Of a stretch of 64,000 nt of DNA, positions 19,883 through 27,405 are shown piece after piece. The notes under the pieces were generated by a model that did no database searches, was not told the origin of the DNA, and saw nothing but the letters and a program-made list of their open reading frames with translations. A program made the translations under genes and the position numbers. Origin of the DNA: JAFECT01 sp035551675. GTDB lineage: Bacteria > Pseudomonadota > Alphaproteobacteria > Caulobacterales > Caulobacteraceae. The stretch covers positions 15,076 through 79,075 of the forward strand of contig DASZMV010000066.1 of the NCBI GenBank assembly GCA_035551675.1. The letters run 5' to 3'. Numbering within the stretch: position 1 is the first letter of the stretch; the number at the start of each line of letters is the position of its first letter.

Positions 19883-21283
19883 TCAGTTCTGGTTCGCCTT
19901 CGGGTCGGCCGGTTTGGCCGCGGGCGGGACGAACTTGCCGTCGGTGGCGGCGACCGTGGTGGTCGGGCCGCGCTTCAGCTTGTTCAGGTCGCCGCCCACG
20001 CTCAGCACGTCGAGCGCGCGGGTAAGCTCATAGTCGCCCTTCTTGGTGTCGAAGGTCGCCGGCGGATATTCCGACGGCATGTGGGGGGCCTTGCGCACCT
20101 TGCCCTCGTCGGCGTTGAGCGCGTTCTTGAACGACGCCTCGCTGAACTGGAACTTGTCGTCGGCCAGGCGGTCGGCCTGTTCCTTCGACTGCGCGACCTC
20201 GAGATCGGGGTCGATGCCGGTGCGCTGGATCGAGCGGCCCGACGGTGTGTAATAACGCGCGGTGGTCAGCTTCAGCGCGCCGTCCTGGCCATTGCGGATC
20301 GGGATCACCGTCTGCACCGAACCCTTGCCGAAACTGGTGATGCCCACGATCGTCGCGCGGTGACGGTCCTGCAGGGCGCCGGCCACGATCTCGGCCGCCG
20401 ACGCCGTGCCCGGATTGATCAGCACCACGATCGGCAGGCCCTTCAGCATGTCGCCGTCAGGACGCGCGTTGTAGCGCTCGACGTCGCGCGGATCGCGACC
20501 GCGCTGGGTGACCACTTCGCCGCCGTTCAGGAAACAGTCCGCCGTCTCGACCGAGGCGTCGACGATGCCGCCGGGATTGTTGCGCAGGTCGAGCACCAGG
20601 CCCTTCATGTGCGGAATGTCGTGCTGCAGCTTCAGGATCGCCGCGCGCGTATCGTCGCCGGTCTTTTCGCTGAAGTTGGTGATGCGCAGATAGCCGTAGT
20701 CGCCCTCGGCGTGTTCCTTCACCGACTGGACCTTGATGATCTCGCGCGTCAGTTTCAGATCGAAGGGGTCCTTGCCCGGACGCACGACGGTGATGGAGAC
20801 CGGGGTGCCCGGCGCGCCCTTCATCGACTTCACCGCATCGGTCAGGTTCTGACCCAGCACGCTCTGGCCGTCGATGGCGGTGATGTAGTCGCCCGCCTGC
20901 ACGCCCGCGCGACCGGCCGGCGTGTCGTCCATGGGCGTGATCACCTTGATCGCGCCGTCTTCGGAAGTGACCTCGAGGCCGAGGCCGCCGTAGGAGCCTT
21001 CGGCGGTCTCCTGCAGGTCCTTCAGCTCGGACGTGTTCAAATAGTTGGAGTGCGGATCGAGCGAGGACAGCATGCCGTCCAGCGCCGCCTCGATCAGCTT
21101 CTTCTGGTCGACCTTCACCACATACTGCTGCTGGACGATGTTCACCACGTCGCCGAACAGGGCGATCTCGTGGATCGAGTCGTTGTCCTGGATGTAGGCG
21201 GAGGTCTTGGCGTAGGCGAAGGCCCCGCATCCGACGACCATGGCGCTGACGCCGACCAGGAGGAGCTGTTTGGGAATGCGCAT
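19883..21283 (-). CDS. ctpA: C-terminal processing peptidase, S41 family
   Basis: 466-residue periplasmic serine protease that trims or degrades envelope proteins, often cell-wall hydrolases. It has a signal-like N-terminus (KQLLLVGVSAMVVGCGAFAYA), a PDZ domain (about 85-170; GGLGLEVTSEDG, VQAGDYITAIDG) and the S41 core with the Ser-Lys dyad in PGTASAAEIVAGAL and ITSFGKGSVQT. A lysine/proline/alanine-rich tail follows. The Cys in the signal region lies in VVGCGA, which could be a lipobox-like site but lacks a strong consensus. Its neighbours, an EnvC-like LytM protein and the YibQ-like protein, match a peptidoglycan-remodelling module. Confidence 0.93.
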   Translation of the reverse strand: MRIPKQLLLVGVSAMVVGCGAFAYAKTSAYIQDNDSIHEIALFGDVVNIVQQQYVVKVDQKKLIEAALDGMLSSLDPHSNYLNTSELKDLQETAEGSYGGLGLEVTSEDGAIKVITPMDDTPAGRAGVQAGDYITAIDGQSVLGQNLTDAVKSMKGAPGTPVSITVVRPGKDPFDLKLTREIIKVQSVKEHAEGDYGYLRITNFSEKTGDDTRAAILKLQHDIPHMKGLVLDLRNNPGGIVDASVETADCFLNGGEVVTQRGRDPRDVERYNARPDGDMLKGLPIVVLINPGTASAAEIVAGALQDRHRATIVGITSFGKGSVQTVIPIRNGQDGALKLTTARYYTPSGRSIQRTGIDPDLEVAQSKEQADRLADDKFQFSEASFKNALNADEGKVRKAPHMPSEYPPATFDTKKGDYELTRALDVLSVGGDLNKLKRGPTTTVAATDGKFVPPAAKPADPKANQN

Positions 21284-21404
21284 GCAAGCCTCACGCTAGG
21301 GGTCCCCCATCCGGATGGACGTCGGGACGCCGCGGGGAAACCAGAAAGACCATCACCACGACCAATTCGTGGCGAAAGCGTTAGCGCGCATCAAACCAGG
21401 GAGT

Positions 21405-22442
21405 TCAGCCCGCGTCGAGGCGCCTCGCCGGATCGGCGACGTTTGGCCCCCGGCGAAGCTCCATGTAGAGCTGCGGCGCTCCGGATTCTCGTGTTCCTAG
21501 GCCCATAGCCCCGACACCCTGGCCGGAGGAGACCTGCGCCCCCGGCCTGACCTGGACCCGGTCGAGCCCGGCCATGACCACGCGCCAGTCGCCGCCGAGG
21601 CCGATCACCAGCACATTGCCCCAGCCCTTCAAGGGCCCGGCGTACTCCACCCGCCCGGACGCCGGCGCAAACACCTGGGCCCCCGCGCCGGTGCGCCAGC
21701 TCCAGCCGCTTTGGGCCGCAAGCCTGGTTCCCACCACCGGCGCCTGCAGCCGGCCGGGGTCGCCCGCGATCAGGGGCGCGCGCGGCTCCTGACCGCCGAT
21801 GCCCGCGACAAGACCGCCCAGGGCGGCGTCCTGCTCCGCCTGCGCCCGCGCCTGCGGCGTCGCCGCCGACTGGTCGGCGCGCAGCCGCGCCTCCAGCCCC
21901 GCGTTCTCGCCGATCAGCCGTTCGATCTCGGCGCGTCGCTCCAGCGTCTCGCTCTCGTCGGTGAACACCGCGCCCTCGGCCAGGGCGGCTTCGCGACGCA
22001 CCTGCTGATAGGCTTCCGCGCGTTCGGTCAGGACCTTGGCCCGCTGCTGCAGGCTCGGCGTTACGGCCCGCATCAGGATCGCGGCGGTCACCGCATCGTT
22101 TGCCGAGCGCGGCGAGACCAGCAGCGCCGGCGGCGGATCTTTGGAATAGAGCTCGAGCGCGGTGAGCAGGCGGCCGAGTTCGCCGCGGTTCCGGTCCATC
22201 TCGGCGCGCAGGCCCTCTTCCTCGGCGTTCAGCGCGTTCAGCTTGGCCTGCTGAGGCCCGGCCCGCGCCGACGCCTGCTGCTGCTGGCGCATCAGCTCCG
22301 CGAGCCTCGTCTTAAGCGCGGCCGCCTCGTTCGCCACCGCCTGCGCCTCAGCCTTCAACGCATCCGCCTGCGATCCCGTCTGCGCATGCGATGGCGCGAC
22401 GGCGATCAGAAGGGTGGCGGCGATCAGGAGTGCGCGACGCAT
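21405..22442 (-). CDS. EnvC-like murein hydrolase activator (LytM/M23 domain)
   Basis: 345-residue secreted protein: signal peptide ending in SHAQ (about residue 21), a long coiled-coil region rich in Ala, Glu and Gln (about 25-200), then a C-terminal LytM/M23 domain (about 240-345) with ASGRVEYAGPLKGWGNVLVI and LYMELRRG. The zinc ligands of active M23 enzymes (HxxxD and HxH) are not present, the same degeneration that makes EnvC an amidase activator rather than an enzyme. Its place upstream of ctpA supports a role in septal peptidoglycan splitting. Confidence 0.87.
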   Translation of the reverse strand: MRRALLIAATLLIAVAPSHAQTGSQADALKAEAQAVANEAAALKTRLAELMRQQQQASARAGPQQAKLNALNAEEEGLRAEMDRNRGELGRLLTALELYSKDPPPALLVSPRSANDAVTAAILMRAVTPSLQQRAKVLTERAEAYQQVRREAALAEGAVFTDESETLERRAEIERLIGENAGLEARLRADQSAATPQARAQAEQDAALGGLVAGIGGQEPRAPLIAGDPGRLQAPVVGTRLAAQSGWSWRTGAGAQVFAPASGRVEYAGPLKGWGNVLVIGLGGDWRVVMAGLDRVQVRPGAQVSSGQGVGAMGLGTRESGAPQLYMELRRGPNVADPARRLDAG

Positions 22443-22479
22443 GGGCGGGAGGGTAGGCGCGGTCGGGAAAAAAGAAAAT

Positions 22480-22618
22480 GAACCACGAAGACCACAAAGG
22501 CCACGAAGAAGAGGAAAGCGGCTTCACCGCTTTCACGCCGCCGAGGGCGCAAAACCAAGGCTTTGAATGCACCGTAGTCCCGGCCTTCCTTCGTGGTCTT
22601 TGTGGCCTTCTTGGTTCC
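22480..22618. repeat. ccacgaa-family inverted repeat, short form
   Basis: Arms at 22480-22516 and 22583-22618 are close reverse complements over about 33 bases (left begins gaaccacgaagaccac; right ends gtggccttcttggttcc). The 65-base interior contains a small hairpin (agcggcttcaccgct). It occupies the gap between the EnvC-like gene and rlmH and could form a long stem in the operon transcript. Confidence 0.75.
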
Positions 22619-22625
22619 TAGTCTT

Positions 22626-23093
22626 TCAGTCCCGGTGATACGGCGAGCCCGAGAGGATGGTGACCGCGCGATAGAGCTGTTCCGCCAGCATGGCGCGCGC
22701 CAGGGCGTGGGGCCAGGTTTGCGGGCCGAACGCGAGCTTGAACTTCGCGATGCTCAGCACGTCCTCCGACAACCCATCGGCGCCGCCGATCAGGAACGCC
22801 AGCTTGCGTTCGCCCTGGTCGCGCAGTTTGGAGATGCGGTCGGCGAAGGCGCGCGACGGAAACGTCTCGCCATGCTCATCGCACGCGACGATGAACGCGC
22901 CGGCGCCGGCGGCTTCGATCAACGCCTGGCCTTCGGACGGCTTGCCGGGCTTGCGCGGTTCGACCTCGACGACCTCGACCGGCCCCAGCCCCAACGCGCG
23001 TCCCTGCGTCGTCGCGCGTTCGCACCAGTCGCGCGCCAAGTTGGCCTCGGGCGCGCGACCCAGGCGCCCGACGGCGATGACGGCGATCTTCAT
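22626..23093 (-). CDS. rlmH: 23S rRNA (pseudouridine1915-N3)-methyltransferase
   Basis: SPOUT-class methyltransferase that modifies pseudouridine 1915 in helix 69 of 23S rRNA. The 155-residue length matches the family. Landmarks are MKIAVIAVGRLGRAPE at the start, LDEHGE-like CDEHGETFPSRAFAD, FLIGGADGL and the C-terminal AMLAEQLYRAVTILSGSPYH, which includes the SAM- and tail-loop motif ending in PYHR. It sits ten bases after rsfS, the standard neighbour. Confidence 0.95.
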   Translation of the reverse strand: MKIAVIAVGRLGRAPEANLARDWCERATTQGRALGLGPVEVVEVEPRKPGKPSEGQALIEAAGAGAFIVACDEHGETFPSRAFADRISKLRDQGERKLAFLIGGADGLSEDVLSIAKFKLAFGPQTWPHALARAMLAEQLYRAVTILSGSPYHRD

Positions 23094-23103
23094 GAAGCGT
23101 GCG

Positions 23104-23592
23104 TCAGCCGACGCTGAGGCCGAGGTGTCCGCCCGGCGTGTCCACCGACCAGATCTTCTCGATGTTGTAGTAGGCGCGCACTTCCGGACGGAACAGGTGG
23201 ACGATCACGTCGCCCGCATCGATCAGCACCCAATCGGCCTGCGGGAGACCTTCGACGCGCGCGCGTCCGTAGCCCGCATCCTTGAGGGCGCGCAGCAGGT
23301 GATCGGCCAGGGCGCCCACGTGACGCGCCGAACGGCCCGACGCCACCACGATGAAGTCGGCGAACGAGCTCTTGCCCTTCACGTCGATCAGGACGACGTC
23401 CTCGGCCTTGTCGTCATCCAGGCGCGCCAGGATGAGCGAGTGCAGGGGGGCGTCTTCGTCGCGGAGCGGCTTGACCGGGTCGGACTCGTGCGCGGTGTTG
23501 GAAACGGCGTCCGATATCTTCTTACGCGCGGGAGGGCGGGCCAGCGGATGCTCCTTAAAGGTGGGCTCAAAAGCGACGGAATAGCCTAGCAC
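23104..23592 (-). CDS. rsfS: ribosomal silencing factor RsfS
   Basis: Binds ribosomal protein L14 and blocks subunit joining when nutrients are scarce. The RsfS domain spans about 50-150: LILARLDDDKAEDVVLIDVK, FADFIVVASGRSARHV, ADWVLIDAGDVIVHLF and RAYYNIEKIW. The longest frame begins at a GTG (23592) with no clear ribosome-binding site. A textbook AAGGAG lies inside the frame six bases ahead of a CTG at residue 18, so translation may start there with a non-standard codon. No in-frame ATG exists before the domain. The operon is obgE-nadD-rsfS-rlmH. Confidence 0.9.
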   Translation of the reverse strand: MLGYSVAFEPTFKEHPLARPPARKKISDAVSNTAHESDPVKPLRDEDAPLHSLILARLDDDKAEDVVLIDVKGKSSFADFIVVASGRSARHVGALADHLLRALKDAGYGRARVEGLPQADWVLIDAGDVIVHLFRPEVRAYYNIEKIWSVDTPGGHLGLSVG

Positions 23593-23643
23593 GGGCCGCC
23601 GCTTACGTCATGTGGGGTCCCGACGTTACCGGGACAGCCAGGC

Positions 23644-24300
23644 TTATGTGCGGCGCTGGGTCGCGGAACCCCGGATCGCGCTCGATGAGGCGGCGTTCAG
23701 GGGCGCGCGCAGGTAGATCCAGGCCGGCGTCTTGGCCGTAGCCAGCAGCGCGCCCGCCCGCGAGGGCAGGCGACAGTGAGCGAAACGCTTGGTTGCCGGG
23801 GCGAAGCGGCTGTCCAGCAGCGAGCCGGGCCGCGCGACCACCGCGATCGGCATCAGGCGGAAAATATCGGTCCAGCCGCGCCAGCAGTGAAAGGTCGCCA
23901 GATTGTCGCCGCCCATGATCCAGACGAAATGCACGCCCGGATAGCGCGCCTTCAATGCCCGCAGCGTGTCGATGGTGTAGCGGGCGCCGATGCGGGTCTC
24001 GAAGTCCGAGACGATCATCTTGGGCCCGTCGGCCTGTTCACGCGCGCTGGCCATGCGCTGTTTCAGCGGCGCGGTGTCGTTCGACGCTTTCAGCGGGTTC
24101 TGCGGCGACACCAGCCAGATGACGCGATCGAGGCGCAGGCGCAGCCGCGCCGTTTCGGCCACGTGCGCATGACCCGGGTGCGCGGGATTGAACGAACCGC
24201 CGAGCAGGCCCACGCGCATGCCGGGTTCGAGGTGCAGGCCCGCGTTCAGCGACCCATGCCGCGGCGATGGCGCTTCAGGCGCGGGGCCGGCGAACCACAT
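23644..24300 (-). CDS. nadD: nicotinate-nucleotide adenylyltransferase
   Basis: Joins nicotinate mononucleotide and ATP to make deamido-NAD. The nucleotidyltransferase motif GGSFNPAHPGHAHVA is at about residue 34, and the second signature near the C-terminus reads SSSAIRGS, close to the ISSTxIR consensus. The 218 residues include a 27-residue leader before MRVGLLGGSF; an internal ATG at 24219 would give the compact family length, so either start is possible. It lies 21 bases after obgE and before rsfS, as in many alphaproteobacteria. Confidence 0.92.
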   Translation of the reverse strand: MWFAGPAPEAPSPRHGSLNAGLHLEPGMRVGLLGGSFNPAHPGHAHVAETARLRLRLDRVIWLVSPQNPLKASNDTAPLKQRMASAREQADGPKMIVSDFETRIGARYTIDTLRALKARYPGVHFVWIMGGDNLATFHCWRGWTDIFRLMPIAVVARPGSLLDSRFAPATKRFAHCRLPSRAGALLATAKTPAWIYLRAPLNAASSSAIRGSATQRRT

Positions 24301-24321
24301 GGGTCCTCGCTAGTTTGGCCC

Positions 24322-25368
24322 TCATTCCGGCCGCCACGGCGCGGGCTCCGGCGCTTTCGCTCGTGCTTCCGCCGCGCGGCCGTCGCGAATGTCGCGCAGC
24401 GCGACCCGCAGCAGGTCGTTGACGCCTTCGCCGGACACGCCCGACACCAGCATCGGCTTGATCCCGGTAGCGCCTTCGAACGCCTGCGCAACCTCGTCGC
24501 GCAGCTCCGGCGACAGGGCGTCGATCTTCGACAGCGCAACGATCTCGACCTTGTCTTCGAGCCCCTCGCCGTAGGCTTCCAGCTCGGTTCGCACCGTCGC
24601 GTAATCGGCCGCCGGATCCTGCGCCGTCGCGTCGACGAGGTGGATCAAAACCGCGGTGCGTTCGACGTGGCCGAGAAACTTGGTGCCGAGGCCCGCGCCG
24701 TCCGCGGCGCCTTCGATCAGGCCGGGAATGTCGGCGAGCACGAACCGTTCCTCCGCCGACAAATTCACCACGCCGAGATTGGGCGTGAGCGTGGTGAACG
24801 GATAGTCCGCGATCTTCGGCGTCGCCGCGCTCACCGCCGCCAGGAACGTCGACTTGCCCGCATTCGGCAGACCGACGAGGCCCGCGTCGGCGATCAATTT
24901 CAGGCGCAGCCACAGCCACCGCTCGATGCCCTTCTGACCCGGCATGGCGAAGTGCGGCGCCTGGTTGATCGGGCCCTTGAAGTGGATGTTGCCGTGACCA
25001 CCGTTGCCGCCGCGCGCAAGCAGGATCCTCGCGCCCACCTGGTCGAGGTCGGCGATCAGGGTCTCGCGATCCTCCTCATAGACCTGGGTGCCGACGGGAA
25101 CCTTCAGCACCACGTCCTCGCCGCCGACGCCGTTCCTCTGCTTGCCCATGCCGTGCTGGCCGGTCTGCGCCTTGAAGTGCTGCTGGTAGCGATAGTCGAT
25201 CAGGGTGTTCAGCCCCTCGACCGCCTCGATCCAGACGTCGCCGCCCCGGCCGCCGTCGCCGCCGTCGGGTCCGCCGTACTCGATGAACTTCTCCCGCCGG
25301 AAGGACACGGCGCCGCCGCCTCCGTCGCCGGAGCGGATATAGACCTTGCACTGGTCGAGAAACTTCAT
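24322..25368 (-). CDS. obgE: GTPase ObgE/CgtA
   Basis: Essential ribosome-associated GTPase acting in 50S assembly and cell-cycle control. The 348-residue protein has the glycine-rich Obg domain (about 1-158; DGGDGGRGGDVWI, GGNGGHGN), then the G domain with GLPNAGKSTF (G1), a threonine-rich switch I with FTTLTPNLGV, DIPGLIEGA (G3) and LSKIDAL (G4, NKxD variant). The C-terminal acidic OCT domain is absent, as usual in this class. It follows the GNAT gene by about 60 bases. Confidence 0.96.
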   Translation of the reverse strand: MKFLDQCKVYIRSGDGGGGAVSFRREKFIEYGGPDGGDGGRGGDVWIEAVEGLNTLIDYRYQQHFKAQTGQHGMGKQRNGVGGEDVVLKVPVGTQVYEEDRETLIADLDQVGARILLARGGNGGHGNIHFKGPINQAPHFAMPGQKGIERWLWLRLKLIADAGLVGLPNAGKSTFLAAVSAATPKIADYPFTTLTPNLGVVNLSAEERFVLADIPGLIEGAADGAGLGTKFLGHVERTAVLIHLVDATAQDPAADYATVRTELEAYGEGLEDKVEIVALSKIDALSPELRDEVAQAFEGATGIKPMLVSGVSGEGVNDLLRVALRDIRDGRAAEARAKAPEPAPWRPE

Positions 25369-25429
25369 CGGCGGGGTTTTCGCGTATGTGAGGGAAAAGG
25401 TCGAGGCGTACCAAGTTCTTGGGGCCCGC

Positions 25430-25963
25430 TCATGCCAGCCAGACCATCATTCGGGTATCGACCTCGGCGTCCCGCGCGAGGCAGCGTTTGCGCCTAACCT
25501 CTCCCGTGTAGAGGAAGCCGCACTTCTGGAGCACCCGCCCCGAGGCGGGGTTGTCCGCAAAATGGCTCGCGGCGAGCACCCGCTTCTTCCAGGCCCGCTT
25601 CGCCCAGTCGACCGCCGCCTGCGCCGCCTCTGTGGCGAAGCCGCGCCCCCAGAACGGCTTGGCGACCCAATAGCCGATCTCCGGGTACGGGTCATCCGCG
25701 CGGTGGAAGCCCACCATACCCGCCGGTCCGTCCTGCTCGTGTTCGATCAGGAACACGCGCTCGCGCGCAGGGTCGAGCGACTGAACCGATTTCAGAAACC
25801 CCTCGGCGTGGTCGGAACCGTACGGATGCGGAATGCTCAGGGTCATGCGCGCAACGTCAATCTCGCCGCAGAAGCGGGTGATGGCCGCAAGGTCACGCGC
25901 CTCGGGCGCCCGCAAACGCAGACGTCTGGTTTCCAGAACGGGTGTCGGTTCGATCACACACAT
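25430..25963 (-). CDS. GNAT family N-acetyltransferase
   Basis: 177-residue acetyltransferase of the RimJ/RimL-like type (PF13302). It starts with the typical TPVLETRRLRLRAPEARDLAAI, includes MVGFHRADDPYPEIGYWVAKPFWGRGFATEAAQAA around the acetyl-CoA-binding loop (GRGFATEA resembles the Q/RxxGxG/A motif) and ends in the beta-strand VRRKRCLAR. It lies between rpmA and obgE. A GNAT gene in this slot is a recurrent alphaproteobacterial arrangement, and a ribosomal-protein or tRNA-linked substrate would fit, but this is inference. Confidence 0.85.
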   Translation of the reverse strand: MCVIEPTPVLETRRLRLRAPEARDLAAITRFCGEIDVARMTLSIPHPYGSDHAEGFLKSVQSLDPARERVFLIEHEQDGPAGMVGFHRADDPYPEIGYWVAKPFWGRGFATEAAQAAVDWAKRAWKKRVLAASHFADNPASGRVLQKCGFLYTGEVRRKRCLARDAEVDTRMMVWLA

Positions 25964-26000
25964 GGCCGGTCTCCTGTGTTCGGCCTGAGAGCTCCAGCGG

Positions 26001-26037
26001 GAATCAAAACGGGGAGCCCGGCGATCCGGACTCCCCG
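26001..26037 (-). terminator. Rho-independent terminator after rpmA
   Basis: On the minus strand, a strong hairpin (CGGGGAG stem, 26031-26037 pairing with 26010-26016, extended by CCGG/CCGG around the loop) is followed by TTTTGATTC. A second, outer pairing (CTCCAGCGG at about 25992-26000 with CCGCTGGAG at 26035-26043) can compete with or extend it. It lies about 60 bases after the rpmA stop and before the GNAT gene, so part of the ribosomal transcript probably ends here. Confidence 0.7.
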
Positions 26038-26098
26038 CTGGAGTTTCTCGTCCGGATCGCCCTCTTGCGGCGCGACCCGGAAACTTGTGTGTTCCAGA

Positions 26099-26380
26099 CT
26101 ACGCCTTGGCGGCCTTGGCTTGCTGATCGGCCGGCATGACCGACACGAAGCGGCGCTCGTTGCGCTTCTTGGAGAATTTCACCTCGCCCTGGACGAGGGC
26201 GAATAGGGTGTGATCGCGGCCGAGGCCGACGTTGTCGCCCGGGTGGAATTCGGTGCCGCGCTGGCGCACCAGAATGTTGCCCGCGAGCACGTGCTCGCCG
26301 CCGTACTTCTTCACGCCGAGGCGCTTGGATTCGGAATCGCGGCCGTTACGCGACGAGCCGCCGGATTTCTTGTGAGCCAT
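26099..26380 (-). CDS. rpmA: 50S ribosomal protein L27
   Basis: 93-residue ribosomal protein near the peptidyl-transferase centre. The N-terminus MAHKKSGGSSRNGRDSES is the unmistakable L27 start (no cleavable leader of the Firmicutes type), followed by LGVKKYGGEHVLAGNILVRQ and PGDNVGLGRDHTLFALV. It follows rplU by 24 bases and is closed by a hairpin terminator. Confidence 0.97.
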   Translation of the reverse strand: MAHKKSGGSSRNGRDSESKRLGVKKYGGEHVLAGNILVRQRGTEFHPGDNVGLGRDHTLFALVQGEVKFSKKRNERRFVSVMPADQQAKAAKA

Positions 26381-26404
26381 GACGTGCGCTCCTGAACTCT
26401 GTTC

Positions 26405-27076
26405 CTATTCCTCGTCGCCCGACTTGGGCTTCGAGGCTTTCTTCGCGGCCGCCTTCTTGGGCGCCGCTTGCTTGGTTTCGCCGGCGTCGGCCTTAGCCTC
26501 GGTCTTCGGCTTCGCGGCCTTCTTGGGCGCGGCTTCCGGGGCCGGATCGGCGTGCTCGACGACCTGGGCGTGGACGATGGCCGACTTGGCGTCGTCCTCC
26601 ACCACGTTCTCGACCTCGACCTTGGCCGGGGTGACCTTCTTTGCCTTGGCCTTGGGGGACTCTTCGGCGACAGGGGCGACCGGCTTGGCCAGGCCGCGGG
26701 CGCGCAGGTTGATCTCGGCCTTGGTGATCAGCTCGACCTTGCCGTCCCACTTGGCCGACTTGCCGTCGCCCGACAGCGCGGTCACGCGCAGCACGCTCTC
26801 CGGCTGGCGGTGGCCGCGCGTGCGGCGATAGCCCTGACGGCGGGTCTTCTTGAAAATCTTAACCTTTTCGCCCTTGCGGGTCTCGATCAGGGTCGCGGTC
26901 ACCGCCGCGCCCGAGATCAGGGGCTCGCCCAGGGTCGAACCCTTATCGTCGCCGACCATCAGGACGGAGTCGAACTTGATCTCGGCCCCCGGCTCGCCGT
27001 CGAGCTTTTCCACGACCAGCAGATCGCCGGCCTGGACCCGGTATTGCTTGCCGCCGGTTTTGATCACCGCGTACAT
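26405..27076 (-). CDS. rplU: 50S ribosomal protein L21 with long C-terminal extension
   Basis: The first 100 residues are standard L21: MYAVIKTGGKQYRVQAGD, KVKIFKKTRRQGYRRTRGHRQ. The chain then continues to 223 residues, about twice the E. coli length. A short structured-looking stretch (LITKAEINLRARGLAKP) is followed by a low-complexity tail of Lys, Ala, Glu and Pro (about 135-223) that resembles histone-H1-like or other nucleic-acid-binding tails. Such extensions are known in alphaproteobacterial L21. The ATG is preceded by a weak AAGG only, and structured RNA in the leader may affect initiation. Confidence 0.95.
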   Translation of the reverse strand: MYAVIKTGGKQYRVQAGDLLVVEKLDGEPGAEIKFDSVLMVGDDKGSTLGEPLISGAAVTATLIETRKGEKVKIFKKTRRQGYRRTRGHRQPESVLRVTALSGDGKSAKWDGKVELITKAEINLRARGLAKPVAPVAEESPKAKAKKVTPAKVEVENVVEDDAKSAIVHAQVVEHADPAPEAAPKKAAKPKTEAKADAGETKQAAPKKAAAKKASKPKSGDEE

Positions 27077-27086
27077 GGCGCGCGCC

Positions 27087-27132
27087 TTTTGTCGGACAAA
27101 AACAGTTGCGCCCGCGAGGGGTCCCGCGGGCG
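27087..27132 (-). promoter_or_regulatory. structured 5' leader of rplU
   Basis: Between the predicted promoter and the rplU start, the transcript can form two hairpins: an eight-bp perfect stem CGCCCGCG/CGCGGGCG (27109-27116 with 27125-27132) and a perfect 15-base palindrome TTTTGTCGGACAAAA (27087-27101). The palindrome ends only ten bases before the ATG. L21 leaders that bind a ribosomal protein exist in other bacteria. Whether this one is autoregulatory is inference from position and symmetry. Confidence 0.5.
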
Positions 27133-27141
27133 GAGGCGGGC

Positions 27142-27169
27142 TTTATACAGCGGCGCGCTTGCGAGTCAA
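27142..27169 (-). promoter_or_regulatory. sigma-70-type promoter for rplU-rpmA
   Basis: On the minus strand TTGACT (27169-27164) and TATAAA (27147-27142) are separated by 16 bases, close to consensus and unusually AT-rich for this sequence. The distance to the rplU ATG leaves a leader of about 60 bases. This is the best vegetative promoter I can see in the window. Confidence 0.7.
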
Positions 27170-27405
27170 CGGAAAGCCCGGGACCGCGACCCTAAATCGA
27201 GGGCCCAAAAAGGAAAACCCTCCCGCCGCCGCTCGGCTACCCTCGGAACGGCTTGGCCCAGGCTTTCGGCGCGGCCCCCTGGGCGTGCTCCTGATCGGGC
27301 GGCGGATGAGGCTGGCGGGCGCCACGCGGCGGATCGGGGCCGGACCTTCCGCACGCGCCGCCCAGGGCTTACATCACGGCCCGCTCGTCAAAGACCGGAC
27401 CTTTC
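27170..27405. other. remainder of the rplU / COG0523 divergent gap
   Basis: The 329-base space between rplU and the plus-strand GTPase gene holds the rplU promoter and leader on its left. The rest contains no credible gene. I looked for a zinc-uptake-repressor (Zur) palindrome ahead of the GTPase and did not find a clear one. Confidence 0.4.

Noticed and set aside
22480..22618. CRISPR array or tandem repeat
   Set aside because: The ten-base cadence is imperfect, the units face each other as inverted arms, and there are no spacers of constant length or cas genes.
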